Below, piece after piece: positions 28,867 to 39,086 of a DNA stretch of 64,000 nt. The notes beneath the pieces were generated by a model that saw only the letters and a list, made by a program, of their open reading frames with translations, searched no databases and had not been told where the DNA came from. Every line of letters begins with the position of its first letter. The stretch's first letter is position 1. The translations under genes were made by a program, and so were the position numbers. Source of the stretch: Brevundimonas naejangsanensis (GTDB taxonomy: Bacteria; Pseudomonadota; Alphaproteobacteria; Caulobacterales; Caulobacteraceae); NCBI RefSeq assembly GCF_000635915.2, contig NZ_CP015614.1, forward strand, positions 1,843,501-1,907,500, given 5' to 3'.

Positions 28867-29514
28867 ATGCGTCGCGTCCTGACCGCCCTCGCCGCCCTTT
28901 CTCTTACGGCCGCGCTGATCCCCCACGCCGCCGAGGCCCAGAGCGGGCGCCCACAAGGCGGCCAACAGGGCGGACAGAAGGCTGAAAAGGCGCCGTCGCG
29001 CCCGATGCGTTTCGCTCCGCTCAGCCGCCGCGCCAACGCCGGCCCCTGCCCGTATGTGAAGATTCTCTACGACGCGGCCCGCTACGTCGAGCTGGCGGAC
29101 TATGAGCGCCCGTCGGCGAGCGGCGTCGGCTTCACCGGCGAGATCGAAGGCGTGACCTCGGACTGCGCCTATCGCGAAGACGATCCGATCCGCCTGGACA
29201 TGAACCTGCTGTTCAGCCTGGGCAAGGGTCCGCAGGCGCAGGGCGACGCCCACACCTATCGCTACTGGATCGCCGTGACCGAGCGGAACTCCGCCGTCCT
29301 GGCCAAGGAATATTTCGACCTGCCCGTCACCTTCGGCGGCGCCGACCGCACCCAGGCCGAAGCCAGCCAGACCATCGTCATCCCGCGCGCCGAGGCCACC
29401 ACCAGCGGCGGCCATTTCGAGGTCCTGATCGGCTTTGAGATCACGCCCGAAAACGCCGAGTTCAACCGATCCGGCAGCCGGTTCCGTCCGACTGCGGGCC
29501 AACAGAACGACTAA
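28867..29514 (+). CDS. Secreted protein of unknown function
   Basis: The 215-residue protein has a Sec signal peptide ending A-E-A around residue 23, a Gly/Gln-rich linker (25-40), and a C-terminal domain of about 160 residues. That domain has two Cys (in [10 protein letters not shown] and D-C-A-Y) likely to form a disulfide. The pattern looks like conserved Caulobacterales periplasmic proteins without assigned function. argS begins three bases after its stop. Confidence 0.65.
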   Translation: MRRVLTALAALSLTAALIPHAAEAQSGRPQGGQQGGQKAEKAPSRPMRFAPLSRRANAGPCPYVKILYDAARYVELADYERPSASGVGFTGEIEGVTSDCAYREDDPIRLDMNLLFSLGKGPQAQGDAHTYRYWIAVTERNSAVLAKEYFDLPVTFGGADRTQAEASQTIVIPRAEATTSGGHFEVLIGFEITPENAEFNRSGSRFRPTAGQQND

Positions 29515-29517
29515 GAC

Positions 29518-31317
29518 ATGACCGACCTCAAGACCTCCCTCAGCGAAGCGGTCGGGGCCGCCTTCGCCGCCGAAGGCGTGGACAAGGCCCTGGCCCGCGT
29601 CACCGCCTCCGACCGTCCCGACCTGGCCGACTTCCAGTCGAACGGGGCCCTGGCCGCCGCCAAGGCGCTGAAGGCCAATCCGCGCGAACTGGCCGCCAAG
29701 GTGGCCGAACGCCTGAGCAACGATCCGCGCCTGTCGTCGGTCGAGGTGGCCGGTCCCGGCTTCATCAACATGAAGCTGTCGAACGCGGCCCTGGCCCAGC
29801 GCGCGGCCGAGGTCGCGGCGGACGTTGAACTGGCCGGCGCCTCGCGCGTCGAGCCGCGCAAGGTGGTCATCGACTACGGCGGCCCGAACGTGGCCAAGCC
29901 CATGCACGTCGGCCACCTGCGCAGCGCCATCATCGGCGAGAGCCTGAAGCGGCTGTTCCGCCTGCGCGGCGACGACGTGGTCGGCGACGCCCACTTCGGC
30001 GACTGGGGTTTCCAGATGGGCCTGCTGATCACCGCCTGCGGCGACGAGGGTCTGGCCGACGCCTTCATGGCCGAGGGCGACGGCCCCTTCCCGGCCGAAA
30101 CCCCGGTCACCCTGGCCGACCTGGACCGCCTCTATCCGCTGGCGGCGGGCAAGGCCAAGGAAGACCCCGCCTTCCGCGACCGCGCCCGCAAGGCGACCGC
30201 CGAACTGCAGGGCGGCCGCCCCGGCTATCGCGCCCTGTGGCGCCACTTCGTCGCCGTCAGCCGCGAGGCGCTGAAGCGCGAGTATGACGACCTGTCGGTC
30301 GACTTCGACCTGTGGAACGGCGAGAGCGACGCTGATCCCCTGATGGACGAGATGATCGCCGACCTGAAGACCAAGGGTCTGTTGGTCGAGGACGACGGCG
30401 CCCAGGTGGTCCACGTCGCCCGCGATGGCGAGACGCGCAAGAAGAAGCTGGCCGACGGCTCGGTGATCGAGGCCCCGTCGCCCCCGCCCCTGCTGGTCAT
30501 CAGTTCGGAAGGCTCGGCCATGTACGGCACGACCGACCTGGCCACCATTCTAGACCGCAAGAAGTCGATCGGCCCGGACCTGATCCTCTACGTCGTGGAC
30601 GAGCGTCAGGCCGAGCATTTCGAACAGGTCTTCCGCGCCGCCTACCTGGCCGGATACGCGCCTGAGAAGTCGCTGGAACACCTCGGCTTCGGCACCATGA
30701 ACGGCGCCGACGGCAAGCCGTTCAAGACCCGCGCCGGCGGCGTGCTGAAGCTGCGCGACCTGATCGATCAGGCGACGGAAAAGGCGCGCGAGCGTCTGCA
30801 CGAGGCCAAGCTGGGCGACGACCTGCCCGCCGAGGAGTTCGAGGACATCGCCCATAAGGTGGCGATCGCCGCGCTGAAATTCTCGGACCTGTCGAACAAC
30901 CGCACCACCAGCTACGTCTTCGACCTCGATCGCTTCATGAGCTTCGAGGGCAAGACCGGCCCCTATCTGCTGTATCAGGCCGTGCGGGTGAAATCCCTGC
31001 TGCGCAAGGCGGCGGAACAGGGCGTGGCCCTGGCCCCCATCGTCATCGAGGAAGCCGCCGAGCGCGACCTGGCCCTGACGCTGGACGCCTTCGACGCGGC
31101 CACGGCGGACGCCTATGACAAGCGTTCGCCCAACCTGATCGCCGAACACGCCTATCGGCTGGCGCAGAGCTTCTCGAAATTCTACGCCGCCTGCCCGATC
31201 CTGGTTGCGCCCGACGCCGCGACCAAGGGCTCGCGCCTGGCCCTGGCCGCCGCGACCCTGCACCAGCTGGAGACGGCCCTGCGCCTGCTGGGCATCGAGA
31301 CGCCCGAGCGGATGTAG
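29518..31317 (+). CDS. argS: Arginine-tRNA ligase
   Basis: A 599-residue class I synthetase with the N-terminal Arg-S additional domain (1-115), the H-V-G-H motif in [10 protein letters not shown] and the C-terminal DALR anticodon-binding helices ending L-R-L-L-G-I-E. As in many ArgRS, the KMSKS loop is degenerate (R-A-G-G-V-L-K-L). It is preceded by a secreted protein gene with a three-base gap and followed by a repeat element and add. Confidence 0.96.
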   Translation: MTDLKTSLSEAVGAAFAAEGVDKALARVTASDRPDLADFQSNGALAAAKALKANPRELAAKVAERLSNDPRLSSVEVAGPGFINMKLSNAALAQRAAEVAADVELAGASRVEPRKVVIDYGGPNVAKPMHVGHLRSAIIGESLKRLFRLRGDDVVGDAHFGDWGFQMGLLITACGDEGLADAFMAEGDGPFPAETPVTLADLDRLYPLAAGKAKEDPAFRDRARKATAELQGGRPGYRALWRHFVAVSREALKREYDDLSVDFDLWNGESDADPLMDEMIADLKTKGLLVEDDGAQVVHVARDGETRKKKLADGSVIEAPSPPPLLVISSEGSAMYGTTDLATILDRKKSIGPDLILYVVDERQAEHFEQVFRAAYLAGYAPEKSLEHLGFGTMNGADGKPFKTRAGGVLKLRDLIDQATEKARERLHEAKLGDDLPAEEFEDIAHKVAIAALKFSDLSNNRTTSYVFDLDRFMSFEGKTGPYLLYQAVRVKSLLRKAAEQGVALAPIVIEEAAERDLALTLDAFDAATADAYDKRSPNLIAEHAYRLAQSFSKFYAACPILVAPDAATKGSRLALAAATLHQLETALRLLGIETPERM

Positions 31318-31325
31318 CATCGACT

Positions 31326-31456
31326 TTCTCCTCCCTATCGCAGAGCGATGGGGAGGTGGATCGACGGCGAAGCCGACGAGACGGAGGGGCCGCTTTGTTC
31401 CGCCCGGCTCCGCCCCTCCACCGCTTCGCGGTCCCCCTCCCCATTGCATGGGGAGG
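31326..31456. repeat. Intergenic palindromic element between argS and add
   Basis: The segment starts with CTCCTCCCTATCGC and ends with CCTCCCCATTGC..GGGGAGG. Its two ends are partial reverse complements and each folds on itself around GGGGAGG. A GAGACGGAGGGGCCGC block pairs loosely with a CCCCTCCACCGC block in the middle. It carries no coding frame. Confidence 0.65.
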
Positions 31457-31495
31457 AAAAGTGTTAGGCTGTTTCCAAGCTACGGAGCCTCCCTC

Positions 31496-32506
31496 ATGTC
31501 CCTCGACGCCTTCATCGCCGGCCTGCCCAAGGCCGAACTGCACCTGCACATCGAAGGCTCGCTTGAGCCCGAACTGATGTTCGAACTGGCGCAGCGCAAC
31601 GGCGTCGCCATCCCCTACGACAGCGTCGAGGCCGTGCGCGCGGCCTATGACTTCTCGAACCTGCAGGACTTCCTCGACATCTATTACGCGGGCGCCGCCG
31701 TGCTGCTGACGCGTCAAGATTTCGAGGATCTGGCCTTCGCCTATTTCCAGCGCGCCGCCGCCGACAACGTCCGCCACGCCGAGATCTTCTTCGACCCCCA
31801 GACCCACACCGACCGGGGCGTCCCCTTCCCCGTCGTGGTCGAGGGCCTGATCGCGGGCATGGACCGGGCCAAGGCCGAGCTGGGCGTGACGTCGGGCCTG
31901 ATCCTCAGCTTCCTGCGCCACCTCAGCGAGGACGAGGCCTTCGCCACACTGGAGGCCGCCAAGCCCTACCTGCACCACTTCATCGGCGTCGGACTGGATT
32001 CCTCCGAGGTCGGCCACCCGCCGTCCAAGTTCCAGCGCGTCTTCGCCGCCGCCCGCGAACTGGGCCTGAAACTGTGCGCCCATGCCGGTGAGGAAGGCCC
32101 GCCGGAATACGTGCGCGAGGCGCTGGACCTGCTGCACATCGACCGCATGGACCACGGCAACCGCTCGATGGAGGACGAGGCCCTGATCGCCCGTCTGGCC
32201 GCCGAGCAGATGACGCTGACGGTCTGCCCCCTGTCGAACCTGAAGCTGTGCGTGGTCAAGGACCTGAAGGACCACCCCGTTCCCGAGATGTTGCGCCGCG
32301 GCCTGCACGTCACCCTGAACTCAGACGACCCCTCCTATTTCGGCGGCTATGTGAACGCGAACTATATCCAGTTGGCTGAGGCGGTCGGCCTGACGCGGGA
32401 GCAGGTGACGCAACTGGCCAAGAACAGCTTCGAGGGCAGCTTCCTCAGCGACGCCGACAAGGCTGCGAGGATCGCCGAGGTGGAGGCCTACGCGGCGGCG
32501 AACTGA
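31496..32506 (+). CDS. add: Adenosine deaminase
   Basis: From the ATG at 31496 the product is 336 residues. The zinc and catalytic motifs are present: [11 protein letters not shown] near 17, H-A-G-E-E (catalytic Glu), M-D-H-G-N-R-S and the late [11 protein letters not shown]. It converts adenosine to inosine, or adenine to hypoxanthine in the bacterial adenine deaminase-like branch that shares the Y-F-G-G-Y ending, so substrate assignment is not certain. A 33-bp inverted repeat follows the gene. Confidence 0.88.
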   Translation: MSLDAFIAGLPKAELHLHIEGSLEPELMFELAQRNGVAIPYDSVEAVRAAYDFSNLQDFLDIYYAGAAVLLTRQDFEDLAFAYFQRAAADNVRHAEIFFDPQTHTDRGVPFPVVVEGLIAGMDRAKAELGVTSGLILSFLRHLSEDEAFATLEAAKPYLHHFIGVGLDSSEVGHPPSKFQRVFAAARELGLKLCAHAGEEGPPEYVREALDLLHIDRMDHGNRSMEDEALIARLAAEQMTLTVCPLSNLKLCVVKDLKDHPVPEMLRRGLHVTLNSDDPSYFGGYVNANYIQLAEAVGLTREQVTQLAKNSFEGSFLSDADKAARIAEVEAYAAAN

Positions 32507-32524
32507 GGCGCCCTCCCCCTCTCC

Positions 32525-32649
32525 GCCGTCATCCTCGGGCTTGACTCGAGGATCCAGCCAGGCCGACAGCCACGGCATGAAACACCGGCGCCTGCACGCA
32601 TCCGGCCGGAGCGGTTCTGGATCCTCGGGTCAAGCCCGAGGATGACGGC
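32525..32649. repeat. 33-bp inverted repeat, family A copy 1
   Basis: Arms at 32525-32557 and 32617-32649 are reverse complements with one mismatch and a 59-base spacer. The arm core is CCTCGGGCTTGAC followed by CGAGGATCCAG; each arm itself contains the small palindrome CTCGGG...CCCGAG. Copies with the same core are at 37106-37217 and 62158-62275. Confidence 0.9.
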
Positions 32650-32697
32650 AGTGGGGAGCAGGCCGGTCATCCGACATCCGACTCCCCCGCACCTAAT

Positions 32698-32712
32698 GTT
32701 CCTGATATGTTC
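32698..32712 (+). promoter_or_regulatory. LexA (SOS) box, GTTC-N7-GTTC
   Basis: GTTC at 32698-32701, seven bases (CTGATAT), then GTTC at 32709-32712: an exact match to the alphaproteobacterial SOS operator. It ends five bases before the polymerase ATG, so LexA bound here would cover the start site. Confidence 0.85.
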
Positions 32713-32717
32713 ACAAC

Positions 32718-34019
32718 ATGGAGCACCCCGGCCGACAGCCCGATGAAGACGCCGCCGGCCTGCGCTGGCTTTTCGTCGACCTGAACGCCTTCTTCGCCAG
32801 CGTCGAACAGCAGCAGAACCCCGACTGGCGCGGCAGGCCCGTCATCGTCCGCCCTGTCGAGAGCGAATATTCCGGCGCCATCGCCGCCAGCTATGAGAGC
32901 AAGGCCTTCGGCGTCCGCACCGGGATGCAGGTGGCCGAGGCGCGCCGCCTGTGCCCCGGCCTGATCGTCGCCGAAGCGCGGCCCGACCTCTATGTCCAGA
33001 TCCACAAGCAGATCATGGCCGAGATCGACCGCCATGTGCCGGTGTGGAAGGTCGGCTCCATCGACGAATGCTCGTGCCAGCTGATCGGGCCTGAGCGGCG
33101 CGAGGCGAACGCCGTCGCCCTAGCCCGGCGCATTCAGGCGGGCATCCTTGAGAACGTCGGAGAATGTCTGCGGTCGTCCATTGGACTGGCGCCCTCGCGG
33201 TTTCTGGCCAAGACGGCCTGCGGCATGAAGAAGCCCGCCGGGCTGACCATATTGCGCGCCCATGAACTGCCCGGCGCCATCCTGCACCTTCCGCTGTCGC
33301 AGTATCCGGGCGTCGGCTCGCGGATGCGCGAGCGGCTGGCGGCGGCGGGCGTCACGGACACGGCAGGCCTGTGGAACATGACGGCCAAGGAGGCGCGGGC
33401 GGTCTGGAACAGCATTGAGGGCGAGCGCATCTGGCGCGGCCTGCACGGCTTCGACAGCGAGCCGACGCCGGAAAAGCCGCCCGCCTCCATCAGCCACAGC
33501 CATGTGCTGGCGCAGGCCATGCGCAACCCGGACAAGGCGCGGGCGGTGGCGCGAAGGCTGATGGTCAAATGCGGGGCGCGGCTGCGGCGGATGGGGCTGA
33601 CGGGCGCAGGCATCAGCCTGCATCTCGACATGGGGCCGAAGGGGACCAAGCGCGGCTGGGACACGACCGGTCTGACCCGCGCCGTCGCCCCGACGCAGGA
33701 CACCTTCGCCCTGCTGGCCGCGCTGGACGACCTGTGGCGCCGGGTCGAGCCGGAACTGGAGGCCGGGCGGTTGAGCTATGTCGGGGTCGGCGTCCACGGC
33801 CTGAAGGCGCGCGACGCCTTTGAGGCCGACCTGTTCGACATCGGCCCGGATCAGGGCGGCGATGCGCCGTCCTTACGCCTTTCGCAGGCGCTGGATGCGC
33901 TGAACAAACGCTATGGCAAGGACACGGTCAGCATCGGCCCCAAGGCGGGCTTGCCCGACTACATCGGCGCCAAGATCGCCTTCACCCGCATCCCCGACGA
34001 GGCGGACTTCTATGAGTGA
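32718..34019 (+). CDS. SOS-controlled Y-family DNA polymerase
   Basis: The 433-residue protein is a UmuC/DinB-like translesion polymerase. Catalytic Asp21 lies in F-V-D-L-N-A-F-F-A-S-V-E with Phe25/26 as steric gate, and Asp116-Glu117 in G-S-I-D-E-C-S. Finger residues Y-E-S-K-A-F-G-V-R follow, then helix-hairpin-helix and little-finger domains to about 390. All three acidic residues are present, so it is not the catalytically dead ImuB. An exact SOS box sits five bases upstream and no Shine-Dalgarno site fits, which suggests a leaderless LexA-repressed mRNA. It overlaps convergent pncA by 10 bases. Databases sometimes label such proteins ImpB; the DinB versus UmuC branch is not settled here. 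Confidence 0.87.
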   Translation: MEHPGRQPDEDAAGLRWLFVDLNAFFASVEQQQNPDWRGRPVIVRPVESEYSGAIAASYESKAFGVRTGMQVAEARRLCPGLIVAEARPDLYVQIHKQIMAEIDRHVPVWKVGSIDECSCQLIGPERREANAVALARRIQAGILENVGECLRSSIGLAPSRFLAKTACGMKKPAGLTILRAHELPGAILHLPLSQYPGVGSRMRERLAAAGVTDTAGLWNMTAKEARAVWNSIEGERIWRGLHGFDSEPTPEKPPASISHSHVLAQAMRNPDKARAVARRLMVKCGARLRRMGLTGAGISLHLDMGPKGTKRGWDTTGLTRAVAPTQDTFALLAALDDLWRRVEPELEAGRLSYVGVGVHGLKARDAFEADLFDIGPDQGGDAPSLRLSQALDALNKRYGKDTVSIGPKAGLPDYIGAKIAFTRIPDEADFYE

Positions 34020-34648
34020 GAGATCAGGTCTGCGGCCGCGATCTCGGCGATCTTCAGCAAGCTGAAGCTGGCCTTGGCGGCGGCCGCCGTGTCCGGGGCG
34101 ATGGCGCGGCAGGCGTCTTCGATGACCACGGCTTCAAAGCCTTCGCGCACCGCATCCTCGGCGGTGAAGCGGACGCAGTAGTCATAGGCCAGGCCGCACA
34201 GGAAGACGCGCTTCACGCCCAGATCGCGCAGCAGGCCCGCCAGACCCGTCGCCGTCCTGTGGTCGTTCTCATAGAAGCCGGAATAAGAATCGACCGACGG
34301 GTTGTAGCCCTTGCGGACCACGGCCAGCGCCTTGGTCACGGCAGGCGCGGCGTCGGGGTGAAAGTCCGCGCCCGGCGTCCCCTGCACGCAGTGATCCGGC
34401 CACAGCATCTGCGGGCCGTAAGCGACCTCGATCTGCGTGAAGGGGGCGACGCCCGCGTGGTTGGAGGCGAAGCTGATCTGGTCCGGCGTGTGCCAGTCCT
34501 GAGTGGCTATGACGGTGGCGAATCGCTCGGACAGCCGGTTGATCAGGGGCATGATCGCCGCCCCGCCCTGCACCGCCAGGGCGCCGCCCTCGCAGAAGTC
34601 GTTCTGGGCGTCGATGACCAGGAGCGCATCAGTAGCGGCGATCTGCAT
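34010..34648 (-). CDS. pncA: Nicotinamidase / pyrazinamidase
   Basis: A 212-residue isochorismatase-fold amidase. Catalytic Asp13 is in V-I-D-A-Q-N-D-F, the Lys is in V-R-K-G-Y-N and the nucleophile Cys in G-L-A-Y-D-Y-C-V. The metal-site motif D-W-H-x-x-D-Q-I-S-F-A-S-N-H is complete. It deamidates nicotinamide to nicotinate for NAD salvage. It lies four bases after fbp on the same strand, which suggests a two-gene unit. Confidence 0.94.
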   Translation of the reverse strand: MQIAATDALLVIDAQNDFCEGGALAVQGGAAIMPLINRLSERFATVIATQDWHTPDQISFASNHAGVAPFTQIEVAYGPQMLWPDHCVQGTPGADFHPDAAPAVTKALAVVRKGYNPSVDSYSGFYENDHRTATGLAGLLRDLGVKRVFLCGLAYDYCVRFTAEDAVREGFEAVVIEDACRAIAPDTAAAAKASFSLLKIAEIAAADLISHS

Positions 34649-34652
34649 GGCG

Positions 34653-35621
34653 TCAGGCCGCCGCGATCTGATCGACTTCGTTGGCCGAGCCGAGGACGAC
34701 CGGCACCCGCTGGTGCAGTTCGGTGGGGGTCACGTCCATGATGGCCTGCTTGCCGTCGGTGGTGGACTTGCCGCCCGCCTGTTCGACCAGGAAGGACATG
34801 GGGTTGCCTTCGTACATGAGCCTGAGTTTGCCCGGCTTGTTCGGCTCTCGCTTGTCCCACGGATAGAGGAAGACGCCGCCGCGCATCAGGATGCGGTGCA
34901 CGTCGGCCACCATGGCGGCGACCCAGCGCATGTTGAAGTTCTTGCCGCGCGGGCCGTCGGCGCCCTGCAGGCAGCCGTCGACGTAGCGCTGGACGCTCTC
35001 GGCCCAGTGGCGCTGGTTCGACATGTTGATGGCGAACTCTTTCGTATCGGCCGGGATGCGCACGTCCTCATGCGTCATCAGCCAGCGGCCGTCGGGCGCC
35101 AGGGTGAAGCCCGCCACCCCCTTGCCCGTCGTCAGCACCAGCATGGCCTGACCGGCATAGACGGCGTAGAGCGCCGCGACCTGATGGCGGCCGGATTGCA
35201 GGAAGTCGGCCTCGCTCGGCTGGGGCGAGGGCGCCTTCAGCACCGAGACGATGGTGCCGACCGGCGCATTGATGTCGATGTTGGACGAGCCGTCCAGCGG
35301 GTCGAACAGCACCAGATACTCGCCCGCCGCATTGGCCGAGGGCTGCACCGTGTCTTTTTCCTCGGACGCCACGCCGGCCACGGCGGGGCAGGCCAGCAGG
35401 GCCTCGGTCAGCAGATCGTCGGCGATGACGTCCAGCTTCTTCTGCTCTTCGTCCTGCACATTCACGGCGCCCGACGCTCCCAGCGCCCCGACCAGGGCGC
35501 CGCCCGCCACCACCTGACGGATCTGGACGCAGGCGGCGGCCGCCGTCGTCAGCGTCTCGACCAGTCCCTGAGGCAGGTCGAGGGAGGCGAGGTGGGCGGC
35601 GAGATCGGTGCGGGCGGTCAT
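34653..35621 (-). CDS. fbp: Fructose-1,6-bisphosphatase class 1
   Basis: From the ATG at 35621 the product is 322 residues. The metal/phosphate motif [12 protein letters not shown], the preceding V-A-S-E-E segment and the C-terminal [16 protein letters not shown] identify class I FBPase. It removes the 1-phosphate of fructose bisphosphate in gluconeogenesis. The frame is open upstream to 35888 but that region is the glycine riboswitch of the opposite strand. Confidence 0.93.
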   Translation of the reverse strand: MTARTDLAAHLASLDLPQGLVETLTTAAAACVQIRQVVAGGALVGALGASGAVNVQDEEQKKLDVIADDLLTEALLACPAVAGVASEEKDTVQPSANAAGEYLVLFDPLDGSSNIDINAPVGTIVSVLKAPSPQPSEADFLQSGRHQVAALYAVYAGQAMLVLTTGKGVAGFTLAPDGRWLMTHEDVRIPADTKEFAINMSNQRHWAESVQRYVDGCLQGADGPRGKNFNMRWVAAMVADVHRILMRGGVFLYPWDKREPNKPGKLRLMYEGNPMSFLVEQAGGKSTTDGKQAIMDVTPTELHQRVPVVLGSANEVDQIAAA

Positions 35622-35735
35622 GACGTCCTTCAAATCCTGTGGGCGAAGCGCGGTTCCGCCCCTCATGGCCCCTAGGATCGATGGCGGCAAGTCCGGCGCC
35701 GCTTGACTCGGCGCTGGATTCGCGGCCTTAGGTCG

Positions 35736-35940
35736 AACGCTCTCGCGGGAGAGACCGGGGCCGTTCGCGGCGCCCGGAGCCGAAGGCGCAACCGCCCCGG
35801 AAACGCTCAGGCAAAAGGACCGCGAAAGCGCACGGACGCTGGAAAGTCGCCGAAGGACGGAGGGTCCCGACGCGCGCCGACGGAGCAAGGCCGAACCTTT
35901 TCGGGAACGGTCGGAATCTCTCAGGCTTCAGGACAGCGGG
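35736..35940 (+). ncRNA. Tandem glycine riboswitch
   Basis: Two consecutive glycine aptamers precede gcvT. Aptamer 1 (about 35738-35831) has GGGAGAGACC, CCGAAGGCGCAACC and CGCTCAGGCAAAAGGACCG. Aptamer 2 (about 35836-35938) has GCCGACGGAGCAAGGCC and TCTCTCAGGCTTCAGGACAG. These are the conserved blocks of the glycine-binding family. A 50-base spacer with a good GGAGGCGACG ribosome site leads to gcvT. Glycine binding is expected to switch on the cleavage operon. Confidence 0.93.
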
Positions 35941-35992
35941 GGCGCAACGACGGCGAAGCTATCGCCGCAACCTGCGACCCGGAGGCGACGCC

Positions 35993-37102
35993 ATGAGCGA
36001 TCAGGCCCTTAAGACTACCCCCCTCAACGCCGCGCATCGGCGCTTAAGCGCCCGCATGGTCGGCTTCGGCGGCTATGACATGCCGGTCCAGTATGAAGGG
36101 GTGCTGGCCGAGCACCGCTGGACCCGCGAGCACGCCGGCCTGTTCGACGTCTCCCACATGGGCCAGGCCAAGATCACCGGCGCCGACGCGATTGCGCAGT
36201 TCGAACGCTTCGTGCCCGGCGACTATGCGATCGTGAAGCCCGGCAAGCAAAAATACACCCTGTTGCTGAACGAGCGGGGCGGCGTGATGGACGACCTGAT
36301 GGCGGGCAAGCCGTTCGAGGACGGCCTCTACATCGTCGTCAACGCCGGCAACAAGGACGCCGACTTCGCCTTCCTGAACGCCGAGCTGTCGGCAGACGCC
36401 AAGCTGGAGGTCCTGGACCGCGCCCTGCTGGCCATCCAGGGCCCGGAGGCGGCCGAGGTCATGGCCGCCCATTCGGCGGAGCTGGCGGACATGGGCTTCA
36501 TGGATTGCCGCGCCATCCGCCTGTTTGACGAAGACTGCATCGTCTCGCGCTCGGGCTACACGGGCGAAGACGGCTATGAGATTTCCCTGCCCAGCGCCGC
36601 CGCCGAGCGCGTCTGGAACCTGCTGCTGTCGGACGCGCGGGTGAAGCCGGTCGGTCTGGGCGCGCGCGACTCTTTGCGTCTGGAAGCCGGTCTGCCGCTG
36701 CACGGCCACGACGTCGACGCCGAGACCACCCCGGTCGAGGCCGGCCTGACCTTCGCCCTGTCCAAGTCGCGCAAGGAGCGCGCCGACTTCGCCGGGGCCG
36801 ACGTCATCCTGAAGCAACTGGCCGACGGCCCGGCGCGCGTCCGCATCGGCCTGCACGTCAAGGAAGGCGCCCCGGCCCGCGAAGGCGCCGAGATCGCCGA
36901 CATGGACGGAAACCTGATCGGCAAGATCACCTCGGGCGGCCCCTCGCCGTCGCAGGGGCGCAACATCGCCATGGGCTATGTGCCGCCCGCCTTCGCTGAA
37001 GTCGGCACGGAACTGAAGGTTCTGGTGCGCGGCCGTCCCGCCGCCGCCGAAGTCGTCGCCACCCCCTTCGTGCCGACCCGCTACTATCGGAAGCCGAAAT
37101 AA
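35993..37102 (+). CDS. gcvT: Glycine cleavage system T protein (aminomethyltransferase)
   Basis: A 369-residue protein of normal GcvT length with the folate-binding region (F-D-V-S-H-M-G near 49, D near the G-Y-T-G-E-D-G-Y-E-I motif) and the C-terminal G-x-I-T-S-G-G-x-S-P. It transfers the methylene group from the H-protein lipoyl arm to tetrahydrofolate and releases ammonia. First gene of the gcv operon, directly after the riboswitch. Confidence 0.95.
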   Translation: MSDQALKTTPLNAAHRRLSARMVGFGGYDMPVQYEGVLAEHRWTREHAGLFDVSHMGQAKITGADAIAQFERFVPGDYAIVKPGKQKYTLLLNERGGVMDDLMAGKPFEDGLYIVVNAGNKDADFAFLNAELSADAKLEVLDRALLAIQGPEAAEVMAAHSAELADMGFMDCRAIRLFDEDCIVSRSGYTGEDGYEISLPSAAAERVWNLLLSDARVKPVGLGARDSLRLEAGLPLHGHDVDAETTPVEAGLTFALSKSRKERADFAGADVILKQLADGPARVRIGLHVKEGAPAREGAEIADMDGNLIGKITSGGPSPSQGRNIAMGYVPPAFAEVGTELKVLVRGRPAAAEVVATPFVPTRYYRKPK

Positions 37103-37105
37103 GAT

Positions 37106-37217
37106 CGTCGCCCTCGGGCTTGACCCGAGGGCCGGGCGGTCCGCCGCTCGACGCTGGAAGTTTTAGCCCAATCGCCCGCTCCAGGGCTCGATCCTCGGGT
37201 CCAGCCCGAGGATGACG
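37106..37217. repeat. Inverted repeat, family A copy 2, between gcvT and gcvH
   Basis: Arms at about 37106-37134 and 37187-37217 share the CCTCGGGCTTGACCCGAGG core with copies at 32525 and 62158 but have diverged more. The element fills the gap between gcvT and gcvH and ends 22 bases before the gcvH start. Confidence 0.8.
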
Positions 37218-37239
37218 AGACAAAAAAAGGAAGACCAGA

Positions 37240-37605
37240 ATGAAGTTCACCAAGGATCACGAGTGGGTTCGCCTGGACGGCGACGTCGCCACGGTCGGCA
37301 TCTCCAAGCACGCCGCTGACGCCCTGGGCGACGTGGTGTTCGTCGAGACGCCGGAAGCCGGCAAGACCGTCTCGGTCGGCGACAGCTTCGCCGTCGTGGA
37401 ATCGGTCAAGGCCGCCTCGGACGTCTACGCGCCGATCGCCGGCGAAGTGATCGAAGGCAACGCCGTGCTGGCGACCGCCCCGGAAACCGTCAACGCCGAC
37501 GCCGAGGGCGAAGGCTGGTTCGCCAAGATCAAGGTGTCCGACGCCTCGGTGCTGGACGGCCTGATGGACCGCGCCGCCTACGACGCCTATCTGACCACCC
37601 TCTAA
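37240..37605 (+). CDS. gcvH: Glycine cleavage system H protein
   Basis: The 121-residue lipoyl carrier has H-E-W-V-R at 7-11 and the lipoylation Lys57 in [11 protein letters not shown]. It shuttles the aminomethyl group between P, T and L proteins. An AAGGAAG ribosome site precedes the ATG. It is flanked on both sides by large intergenic inverted repeats. Confidence 0.96.
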   Translation: MKFTKDHEWVRLDGDVATVGISKHAADALGDVVFVETPEAGKTVSVGDSFAVVESVKAASDVYAPIAGEVIEGNAVLATAPETVNADAEGEGWFAKIKVSDASVLDGLMDRAAYDAYLTTL

Positions 37606-37617
37606 GGTCTCCCCTCT

Positions 37618-37715
37618 CCGCTCATCCCCGCGGAAGCGGGGACCCAGTTCTTTGGGATCAAGCAGCGGTTGTTTGAAGCTTAAACCTGGGTCCCCGCTTC
37701 CGCGGGGATGAGCGG
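37618..37715. repeat. Perfect 30-bp inverted repeat between gcvH and gcvPA
   Basis: Arms 37618-37647 and 37686-37715 are exact reverse complements (CCGCTCATCC...GACCCAG) around a 38-base spacer. Each arm holds the palindrome CCCCGC-GGAA-GCGGGG. The right arm ends nine bases before the gcvPA ATG, which has no clear Shine-Dalgarno site. Confidence 0.92.
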
Positions 37716-37724
37716 AATAAAGTA

Positions 37725-39071
37725 ATGCGCTACCTCCCCCTGACGCCCGACGATCGCGAGGCCATGCTGGCCGCCATCGGCGCCAAATCCATCGACGACC
37801 TGTTCATCGACGTGCCGCAGGCCGCGCGCCGCGACGGCTTCGTCGACCTGCCCCGCGTGGCGGGCGAGCTGGAGGTCGAACGCGCCCTCTCGGCCATGGC
37901 GGGCAAGAACGCCACGGCCTCGACCGTGCCCTTCTTCTGCGGCGCCGGCGCCTACAAGCACCATATCCCGGCCACGGTCGATCACGTGATCCAGCGGTCG
38001 GAGTTCCTGACCAGCTACACCCCCTATCAGCCGGAAATCGCTCAGGGCACGCTGCAGTACCTGTACGAGTTCCAGACCCAGGTCGCGAACCTGACCGGCA
38101 TGGAAGTCGCCAACGCCTCGCTCTATGACGGCTCGACCGCCATGGCCGAAGGCGTGCTGATGGCCACCCGCGTGACCCGCCGCAACAAGGCCGTCATCTC
38201 GGGCGGCGTGCATCCCCACTACGTCAAGGCGACCGAGACCGTGGTCCACGCCGTCGGCGTCGAGACCCAGGCGCTAAAGCCCGCGGTCGACGCCGAAGAC
38301 GCCGTCATCGCCGCCATCGACAAGGACACGGCCTGCGTCGTCGTCCAGACCCCGAACGTCTTCGGCACCGCCACCGACGTCACCAAGATCGCCGAGGCCG
38401 CCCAGGCTGCAGGCGCCCTGCTGATCGTCGTCGTCACCGAAGCCGTGTCGATGGGCCTGCTGAAGTCGCCCGGCGAAATGGGCGCCGACATCGTCGCCGC
38501 CGAAGGCCAGTCGATCGGCAACGCCTTGAACTTCGGCGGCCCCTACATCGGCCTGTTCGCCACCCGCGAGAAGCTGCTGCGCCAGACGCCCGGCCGCTAT
38601 TGCGGCGAGACCGTGGACGCGGAAGGGCGGCGCGGCTTCGTCCTGACCCTGTCGACGCGCGAGCAGCACATCCGCCGCGACAAGGCCACGTCGAACATCT
38701 GCACCAACTCAGGGCTCTGCTGCCTGGCGTTCAGCATCCATATGAGCCTGCTGGGCGAGACGGGCCTGCGCCAGCTGGCCCTGCTGAACCACGAGAAGGC
38801 GCTCGCCACCCGCGACGCCCTGGCCGCCATTCCGGGCGTCGAAATCCTGACCCCGCGCTTCTTCAACGAGTTCGCGGTCAAACTGCCGAAAAACGCCGCT
38901 GACGTGGTGCAGACCATGGCCGACAATGGCGTCCTGTGCGGCGTGCCCTACAGCCGCCTGAACCCGGATGCGGGCCTCGACGACGTGCTGCTGGTCGCCG
39001 CCACCGAGACGACGCTGGACGCCGACATCAAGATCCTGGCGGGTGCGCTCGCCAAGGTTCTGGCCGCCTAA
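37725..39071 (+). CDS. gcvPA: Glycine dehydrogenase (decarboxylating) subunit 1
   Basis: The 448-residue product is the N-terminal half of the split P protein: [11 protein letters not shown] at the start, [10 protein letters not shown] near 74 and the C-T-N-S-G-L-C motif (near 326-332). It pairs with GcvPB to decarboxylate glycine. It starts nine bases after a perfect inverted repeat. Confidence 0.95.
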   Translation: MRYLPLTPDDREAMLAAIGAKSIDDLFIDVPQAARRDGFVDLPRVAGELEVERALSAMAGKNATASTVPFFCGAGAYKHHIPATVDHVIQRSEFLTSYTPYQPEIAQGTLQYLYEFQTQVANLTGMEVANASLYDGSTAMAEGVLMATRVTRRNKAVISGGVHPHYVKATETVVHAVGVETQALKPAVDAEDAVIAAIDKDTACVVVQTPNVFGTATDVTKIAEAAQAAGALLIVVVTEAVSMGLLKSPGEMGADIVAAEGQSIGNALNFGGPYIGLFATREKLLRQTPGRYCGETVDAEGRRGFVLTLSTREQHIRRDKATSNICTNSGLCCLAFSIHMSLLGETGLRQLALLNHEKALATRDALAAIPGVEILTPRFFNEFAVKLPKNAADVVQTMADNGVLCGVPYSRLNPDAGLDDVLLVAATETTLDADIKILAGALAKVLAA

Positions 39072-39086
39072 GGGGAGATTGGAATC

